A stretch of DNA of 12,067 bases, taken from positions 1 through 12,067 of the forward strand of contig SLQN01000023.1 of assembly GCA_007131465.1 (NCBI GenBank), written 5' to 3'. This DNA is from Paracoccaceae bacterium. Its GTDB lineage: Bacteria > Pseudomonadota > Alphaproteobacteria > Rhodobacterales > Rhodobacteraceae. Below, piece after piece: positions 8,346 through 12,067 of the stretch (positions are counted from its first letter, which is position 1; each line of letters opens with the position of its first letter). A program made the translations under genes and the position numbers. The notes under the pieces are model-generated. The model made no database searches, was not told the DNA's origin, and saw nothing but the letters and a program-made list of their open reading frames with translations.

Positions 8346-8485
8346 CAGGCTTTCACTCGAATCTGTCGAAAGCCCATATTGCCGGTTTGCAGAGCACTCC
8401 GACAAACCTGGCAATATTGCCGAATACTGATTGCAACGGTGCCAATGGTCACGCCGACACTCACCAAACGCCCTGTTCTACTCAT
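8345..8485 (-). CDS. possible 46-residue small protein or leader peptide
   Basis: An ATG at 8485 opens a 46-codon frame whose TGA overlaps the ATG of the NE0113 gene (TGATG). The peptide has a hydrophobic stretch (LVSVGVTIGTVAISI, residues 7-21), then a CxxC (CQVC, 25-28) and a basic C-terminus ending RVKA. A GGAG lies ten bases before the ATG. However, the predicted promoter would start transcription only about nine bases before the ATG, which would leave that GGAG outside the message. The one-base stop/start overlap matches the rest of the operon and argues for translation. I recognise no family. It may be a coupling leader, a small membrane or zinc-binding peptide, or a chance frame. Confidence 0.4.
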   Translation of the reverse strand: MSRTGRLVSVGVTIGTVAISIRQYCQVCRSALQTGNMGFRQIRVKA

Positions 8486-8500
8486 CGATACCCCACTCCG

Positions 8501-8529
8501 AGTCTAGCCAGATTTGAGAGTTTGGTCAA
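8501..8529 (-). promoter_or_regulatory. sigma70-like promoter of the NE0113-cas10-RAMP operon
   Basis: On the minus strand TTGACC (8529-8524, five of six consensus bases) is followed after exactly 17 bp by TAGACT (8506-8501, four of six). Transcription would start near 8494 and read into the 46-codon frame and the seven overlapping cas genes. No other comparably good promoter was seen before the operon. It lies just downstream of the stop of the 156-residue gene at 8551, so the cas operon can be expressed independently of the genes to the right. Confidence 0.65.
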
Positions 8530-8550
8530 ATTCACGCCTGACCATCATCC

Positions 8551-9021
8551 CTAACGCCCTCTATCATCCAAGGATCCATCTGGCCTCATCCAAACTCCAT
8601 CGCTAAGGTATGTATCCTCTCCTTGCTCATGGGTAATGCTGTCGTAGATCGACCTCAAATCAGACTCCGCTGATCCTTGCGGATTGACCCTCCTCGAATC
8701 CCATCTACGACGGTCACAGGCAACGGTTGTTGCGCGCTTCGATAAATCCACCGTGCGAACCATTGCAAACCCGTCTGTGTCTTCTATTCGATAAAAGACT
8801 TCTTCGGCGTGATTCAGCACATGACAGCTACAGTTCCAACGGTGCCACTCAACCGCTGTGATTTCACCGCTATCGAAATAGGCCCGCTTTGTGCCTGCAT
8901 ACATTTCGACTTCAACGCTGTCTCCCACACCGAGATCCAATCGATCGCACCGCATCGCATAGGACGTGCCACCAGGGGTAAGCTTGACAAACGCGACTCG
9001 CTGTACTGGCTTTCGGCTCAT
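8551..9021 (-). CDS. uncharacterised 156-residue protein inside the III-D locus
   Basis: I do not recognise this protein. It has no signal peptide or membrane segment. The N-terminal half looks like a small beta-barrel: alternating strands around LGVGDSVEVEMYAG (30-43) and AYFDSGEITAVEWHRW (47-62), an SH3-like pattern. It is followed by a cysteine/histidine cluster, NCSCHVLNH (63-71), with further cysteines at 25 and 102. The C-terminal third is charged and probably flexible, with repeated Asp-Arg pairs and an acidic end. A strong Shine-Dalgarno (AGAGAGG at 9035-9029) sits seven bases from the ATG at 9021, supporting the start. It lies between can2 and the promoter of the cas operon, on the same strand but separated from both by noncoding sequence, so it may be an accessory gene with its own expression or a passenger. 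No function is assigned. Confidence 0.8.
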   Translation of the reverse strand: MSRKPVQRVAFVKLTPGGTSYAMRCDRLDLGVGDSVEVEMYAGTKRAYFDSGEITAVEWHRWNCSCHVLNHAEEVFYRIEDTDGFAMVRTVDLSKRATTVACDRRRWDSRRVNPQGSAESDLRSIYDSITHEQGEDTYLSDGVWMRPDGSLDDRGR

Positions 9022-9151
9022 TGCAGATCCTCTCTATCAGGCGTGCTCATGGGAAATCAAACGTTGAACAAGCGAATTGCCAATCAGTCTGACAACTGAC
9101 TCGCGCATCAACCTGCAACGGATCAAGCGAGACCGGCAGCCTGTACTTCCG

Positions 9152-9226
9152 AGCAGGCCACCCCCCTGCTTAGAAGCCCATTGGAACATGGGCCCGGCCG
9201 TTTTCGGAACGCTGCAATATTGCAGC
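9152..9226 (-). other. cluster of three short hairpins after can2
   Basis: In the 213 bp between can2 and the 156-residue gene three inverted repeats lie in a row, each with a perfect six-base stem (eight if the first is read as a dyad). They are GCTGCAATATTGCAGC (9211-9226), GCCCAT/ATGGGC with a six-base loop (9176-9193), and AGCAGG/CCTGCT with a seven-base loop (9152-9170). None is followed by a T-run in the direction of transcription, so they are not canonical intrinsic terminators. They could attenuate or process a message running out of can2, or the first could be a protein-binding dyad. The rest of this gap holds nothing I can name beyond the ribosome binding site of the next gene. Confidence 0.5.
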
Positions 9227-9234
9227 CAAGCTGG

Positions 9235-10368
9235 CTAGCGCTCCGGCAGCACCCATGACCGGATTCGGGAAGAAAGCTCGATCACGCCTGCTGCAGAGAC
9301 GGTCTCGACCCGCAAAGCGCGCGCGAGCTGAAGCTCACTTTTGCCCAGGGGTCGGTAGCTCACCAACATCGCTCGGGAGGCTGAGCCGCCCACCCGACGT
9401 CCGATTTCCGACAGCTTGAACAAGGTATCGTTGGCTTTGCTGTCTCGACCCCGATCCATTCGGGCGGTCTTGCACTCGATCACATGAAGGCGATTGCCTG
9501 CCAGAAAGGCGATGTCGAGCTCGTTTTTGACGCCGCGGTCATCGACTACTTCCAGATTCGCGGCCTTGTCACGAATCGCCAACTCGTCAGCCAGGCTGGC
9601 CACCGTCCTGAATACATGATGCTCAAGCCAGCCGCCCTTGACGAAATCCCGGGCCCGATCATCCTTGAAGATGAGAGTATTGTTTTCAACTCTGAGGAGC
9701 CCCGCCTCGTCGAAATTTCGCAACAAGGCCTCAAACGCAGGATCGTCAAGCTGGCCACCAATCATCTGGATCTGCGTTCGGCGCTTGTCTTCGGCCTGCT
9801 GAGCCAGCCAATTCAACTGACCAATCGGCTTGGTCATGCTTCCCAGCTGCCTCACCAACGTCATCAGCAGGGGCTGAACATCATCCATGACCGGCAGCGA
9901 AGCCGCCTTGGAACCTGACGTGAAGCCGTAGCCGGCCAGATAATGACGAAGTCGCAACTGCTGCTTGAGCGGCTGGCGGCGTGCGGGCTCACTCAGCCAG
10001 ACCAGCTCATCCGTATCGGCATCGACATAAAACATCCCCCAGCCAGCCTGCTCCCCAATACCCTGTGCAGCCAGCGCCATCAGCTTGGTGCCGCCGGTCA
10101 GATTCAGTGAAATTTCTTCCGACTCATCGAGCTGATCAATCAAGGACAGGATTTCATTCTTTAGCCGCTCGAAATCATGCTCATCCGACAACGGCACAGC
10201 GCGGGACGAAACACCGGCCTCCTGCAGAACCTTTTGCAGAGCAGTACCGCGATCCAGCATCTTCCCGGTCACCAGCAACACAACCTCGGCCGGCCGAAGG
10301 TCCGGATCAAGCGCCGGAAGCAAGTTCGCTGCAGCCTGGTCAGAGACCAAGCAGATTTGGATGCTCAT
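9235..10368 (-). CDS. can2: Can2/Card1-type CARF nuclease, PD-(D/E)xK
   Basis: This 377-residue cytoplasmic protein is a cyclic-oligoadenylate-activated nuclease. The N-terminal CARF domain (about 1-140) shows SIQICLVSDQAAANLLPAL (2-20), VVLLVTGKML (29-38) and the ligand loop LNLTGGTKLMALAAQG (88-103). A linker with winged-helix character follows (about 180-235). The C-terminal PD-(D/E)xK domain carries GGWLEHHVF (245-253), NELDIAFL (282-289, Asp285) and VIECKT (296-301, Glu298 and Lys300), so the catalytic set is complete. Relatives (DUF1887; Card1, Can2) nick or cut DNA and RNA when bound to cA4; the ligand cannot be read here. I chose ATG at 10368, which has GAGAG seven bases upstream, over an in-frame TTG at 10401 that would add eleven unconserved-looking residues. 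It stands alone, with a 460-bp gap upstream and 213 bp downstream. Confidence 0.92.
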   Translation of the reverse strand: MSIQICLVSDQAAANLLPALDPDLRPAEVVLLVTGKMLDRGTALQKVLQEAGVSSRAVPLSDEHDFERLKNEILSLIDQLDESEEISLNLTGGTKLMALAAQGIGEQAGWGMFYVDADTDELVWLSEPARRQPLKQQLRLRHYLAGYGFTSGSKAASLPVMDDVQPLLMTLVRQLGSMTKPIGQLNWLAQQAEDKRRTQIQMIGGQLDDPAFEALLRNFDEAGLLRVENNTLIFKDDRARDFVKGGWLEHHVFRTVASLADELAIRDKAANLEVVDDRGVKNELDIAFLAGNRLHVIECKTARMDRGRDSKANDTLFKLSEIGRRVGGSASRAMLVSYRPLGKSELQLARALRVETVSAAGVIELSSRIRSWVLPER

Positions 10369-10461
10369 GGATTCACTCTCTTGCCTACTTGTGATTTTCA
10401 ACTATACCTGTAGGCGCCTTCGGGCCTTCATTGGAAACCGCGAAGACCCGGAAAGCGATGG

Positions 10462-10631
10462 CTTTAGCCCTTCTATGCAGGGGATACTTTCTGACACACA
10501 AGTACTCGTGCTGACTTCCGGGAGGTTCGTCTTACATCTCTTATGTTCAGGGTGTGCCTGAACAACCATGGAGTACATGACTATGTTCGACGCACCTTAA
10601 TCCCTCAAGTGCAGGGGACGCCTTCTGACCC
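10462..10631 (-). CRISPR. decayed three-repeat CRISPR array
   Basis: Two 36-base segments, 10462-10497 and 10596-10631, match at 26 of 36 positions without gaps, sharing TGCAGGGGA and TTCTGAC. In each, CCCT pairs with AGGG across a short loop, as in stem-forming repeats. Halfway between, 10531-10566 matches the 10596 copy at 17 of the first 21 aligned positions with one gap (CTTA, ATC, CAGGG). The shared CAGGG cores sit at 10478, 10548 and 10612, so units are 70 and 64 bp and the intervening segments are 33 and 29 bp, which fits repeat-spacer spacing. Read on the minus strand the copy at 10596 ends GAGGGATTAAGG, like the 3' end of many type III repeats. A weaker fourth copy of the right half may lie at 10409-10426 (GTAGG core at 10410-10414, GCGCCTTC shared in part), 67 bp away. 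The divergence suggests the array is dead or very old. Confidence 0.55.
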
Positions 10632-10745
10632 CCGAATGGACCAAACTCGCCGAAGGAACAGATAGTTACAAACAGCCTTGTGGAAAAGTGCATGCCCGTA
10701 AGCCAGGTCCATTTCGACCGAATATTTTCTTTGCCAGCGTCCTCG

Positions 10746-10808
10746 ACTCTAGCAGAGTCCAGGCTGCGCGACAACTCGTCCAAGCGTCCTCGCCCAGGCG
10801 TCCAAGCG
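10746..10808 (-). promoter_or_regulatory. candidate promoter with tandem repeats before the decayed array
   Basis: On the minus strand TTGTCG (10774-10769) and TAGAGT (10751-10746) are separated by 17 bp, each matching four of six consensus bases. Just upstream of the -35 a ten-base direct repeat CGCTTGGACG occurs twice (10808-10799 and 10786-10777), 22 bp apart, about two helical turns. The -10 lies inside an inverted repeat, GACTCT AGC AGAGTC (10745-10759). Transcription would begin near 10739 and cross the decayed array towards can2, so this could be an old CRISPR leader promoter, the can2 promoter, or both. The hexamers are modest and the call is tentative. Confidence 0.4.
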
Positions 10809-10828
10809 CCGGCGATCAGTGCGGCTGT

Positions 10829-12067
10829 CTATTTGGTAACAACCGAATCGGCCTGAACCAGCCGCGGACAATCCAACAGCGCCTTGAACAACTGGCGCAA
10901 CTTGCCATCCAGCTTTGACGGCGTGCGCATCCAGTCGCGCAAGTTCTTGCCGGCCTGACCTGTATGGGCCTGGAAATTACGCAGATCGCGGAGATCGTTG
11001 AAATGCCGCATGGTCTTTGGATCCAAGCGGCGGTCCTGGAACACCAGAGAGGCCAGATCCTTCCGTAGATGTCTGGCATCCACCGGCCGGCCGGTTTCTT
11101 CCAGGTAGCGGGTGGACACAGCCTCGGCACCCAGCAGGATGGCACGAGTGTATCGCCCCTGACCGAGCGCCGTCCATGCCGCTACACGCTGGCGCTGAAA
11201 CAGGCTGCCCTGCATGGCCCAGCCCAGGCGCTCTGTCAGCATGGGCTCGACCAGGCGCGAGGGGCCTTGGAAGCTTTCCGTGCCCAACAACTCGGCAAAC
11301 TCGCGCAGGCTGCTCAGAGCGCTCTCGAAATCCATGGTTTCTTCATGGAACGCGACTTTTTCCAGTGGGTCAGTGAGCGCGCGGCCCAGATCAGCCTTCA
11401 GGAGCGGCACCAGCTCTCTGTACTGCCCGGTGCGCCGGAAGGTTTCAATCGCGGCGACCCAGTCGGCAATCTGGACCGCGCCGGAGAGATCCACCAGCTC
11501 GCCCTCCCCGTGTCCGTCAACGCCTCGGCGGAAGCTCGCATAGCTCAACCGACCAATGGTGACATCCGGTTTGGATGCACGCAGATGCATGGCGCTGAGC
11601 ATCGCGATCATCGGCAGGTGTCTCAGACCATGGGTAATATCCAGGCTGACGCGCCAACCGGGCTCGACATGGGCGGCAATGGTGGTCAACAAATCGACCT
11701 GACCGGCCAGATCCATGCCCGTTCCCATCAGCGCCAGACGGGTGTCCTCAATGCCCATTGACTCGGCAACCAGCGGCTGGATGCGGGCCAGCATCTCGGC
11801 ATCAACGCATTCATCATCTACCTGACTGACCAGTTCCAGCATATCGAGCTGGCCCAGCTTCGCTACCTGGCCGGTTTCGGTCAGAAGGCAGTCCCACATG
11901 CTGCCCGGCGTGCCCAGAATCAGCAGGCGATTGGGCTTGAACCGTTCGGCCAGATTGAATCCAATAAAGCGGGTTGGCTGGCAAACCTCGCCATCAATGA
12001 TGTAACGCGTCCGGCGGTAACCGCCATCCGAGCGTTCGCTGCGACCCAGGAAAACAATCTGCAGTTG
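10829..12067 (-). CDS. csx1: Csx1-type CARF-HEPN ribonuclease (5' end beyond window)
   Basis: The frame is open to the right edge and gives 412 residues. An internal ATG at 11899 is not the start, because the 56 codons before it contain the expected CARF opening: IVFLGRSERSDGGYRRTRYI (4-23), TRFIGFNLAERF (32-43) and NRLLILGTPGSMWDCLL (46-62). Only a few N-terminal residues can be missing. The CARF domain continues to the family DxTHG motif, LDITHGLRHLP (142-152). A helical C-terminal part follows, with a HEPN catalytic motif RNFQAH (Arg363, His368, RxxxxH) near the end. Proteins of this kind (TM1812/Csx1 group) are cyclic-oligoadenylate-activated RNases that cut RNA without sequence targeting. 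Both halves look intact. The gene ends at TAG 10829 with no clear terminator, and can2 follows after 460 bp. Confidence 0.93.
   Translation of the reverse strand, partial: QLQIVFLGRSERSDGGYRRTRYIIDGEVCQPTRFIGFNLAERFKPNRLLILGTPGSMWDCLLTETGQVAKLGQLDMLELVSQVDDECVDAEMLARIQPLVAESMGIEDTRLALMGTGMDLAGQVDLLTTIAAHVEPGWRVSLDITHGLRHLPMIAMLSAMHLRASKPDVTIGRLSYASFRRGVDGHGEGELVDLSGAVQIADWVAAIETFRRTGQYRELVPLLKADLGRALTDPLEKVAFHEETMDFESALSSLREFAELLGTESFQGPSRLVEPMLTERLGWAMQGSLFQRQRVAAWTALGQGRYTRAILLGAEAVSTRYLEETGRPVDARHLRKDLASLVFQDRRLDPKTMRHFNDLRDLRNFQAHTGQAGKNLRDWMRTPSKLDGKLRQLFKALLDCPRLVQADSVVTK

Noticed and set aside
8346..8414. TTG start at 8414 for the NE0113 gene
   Set aside because: The ATG at 8345 lies directly before the CARF domain and overlaps an upstream stop; the extra 23 residues are in a region with palindromes and an alternative small frame.
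9047..9056. A ten-codon frame starting at 9051 whose stop overlaps the start of the 156-residue gene
   Set aside because: It is too short to judge, has no supporting signal, and the downstream gene already has its own strong ribosome binding site.
10369..10401. TTG start at 10401 for can2
   Set aside because: The ATG at 10368 has a well-spaced GAGAG and begins exactly at the CARF first strand; the extra eleven residues add nothing recognisable.
10673..10710. A fifth possible CRISPR repeat upstream of the array (shares AAGTGCA)
   Set aside because: Only seven bases match in a row and the spacing from the next copy is 79 bp, out of step with the 64 to 70 bp of the others.
10745..10759. Inverted repeat GACTCT/AGAGTC as a csx1 terminator
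   Set aside because: There is no T-run on the minus strand after it and it lies about 70 bp past the stop; it fits better as an operator-like element over a -10.
10547..10783. A 78-codon minus-strand frame in the gap between csx1 and can2
   Set aside because: It runs through two of the decayed repeat copies and the candidate promoter, shows no good ribosome binding site and no family resemblance.

Overview
The window is a type III-D CRISPR-Cas locus written entirely on the minus strand, with both outermost genes cut by the window edges. Base composition is moderately GC-rich. Codon use and start signals look like a proteobacterium, most likely a gammaproteobacterium, but no housekeeping gene is present to settle this. 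The subtype call rests on three things: a short Cas10 with an intact GGDD cyclase motif and no HD nuclease domain, a Csx10-type large RAMP protein, and two accessory genes typical of III-D (a TIGR03986-type RAMP and a small csx19-position gene).

Layout in the direction of transcription (right to left). (1) 12067-10829: a Csx1-type CARF-HEPN ribonuclease, missing only its first few residues. (2) 10828-10369: 460 bp without a gene. It holds a candidate promoter with tandem repeats and a palindrome, then what I read as a decayed CRISPR array of three recognisable repeats (perhaps four), spaced 64 to 70 bp. (3) 10368-9235: a Can2/Card1-type CARF plus PD-(D/E)xK nuclease. (4) 9234-9022: a run of small hairpins. 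(5) 9021-8551: an orphan 156-residue protein of unknown function. (6) 8550-8346: a strong sigma70-like promoter and a possible 46-codon reading frame. (7) 8345-1: seven genes, each overlapping the next by 1 to 8 bases: NE0113-type CARF protein, cas10, a Csm3-like cas7, csx10, a fused cas7-cas7, a small csx19-position gene, and a TIGR03986 RAMP gene that runs off the left edge.

How the parts should work together. The backbone proteins would assemble around a crRNA and bind target RNA. The Cas7 subunits carry aspartates in the usual RNA-cleaving position. Target binding would switch on the Cas10 cyclase to make cyclic oligoadenylate. Cas10 cannot cut DNA itself because it has no HD domain, so the immune output must rest on the CARF effectors: Csx1 (RNA) and Can2 (nucleic-acid nuclease). 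The NE0113-type CARF protein, co-translated with Cas10, could remove the signal or sense it to control expression. No cas1, cas2 or cas6 and no intact CRISPR array lie in the window, so crRNAs must come from elsewhere. The least explained items are the orphan gene at 8551-9021, the possible 46-residue peptide before the NE0113 gene, and the decayed array.
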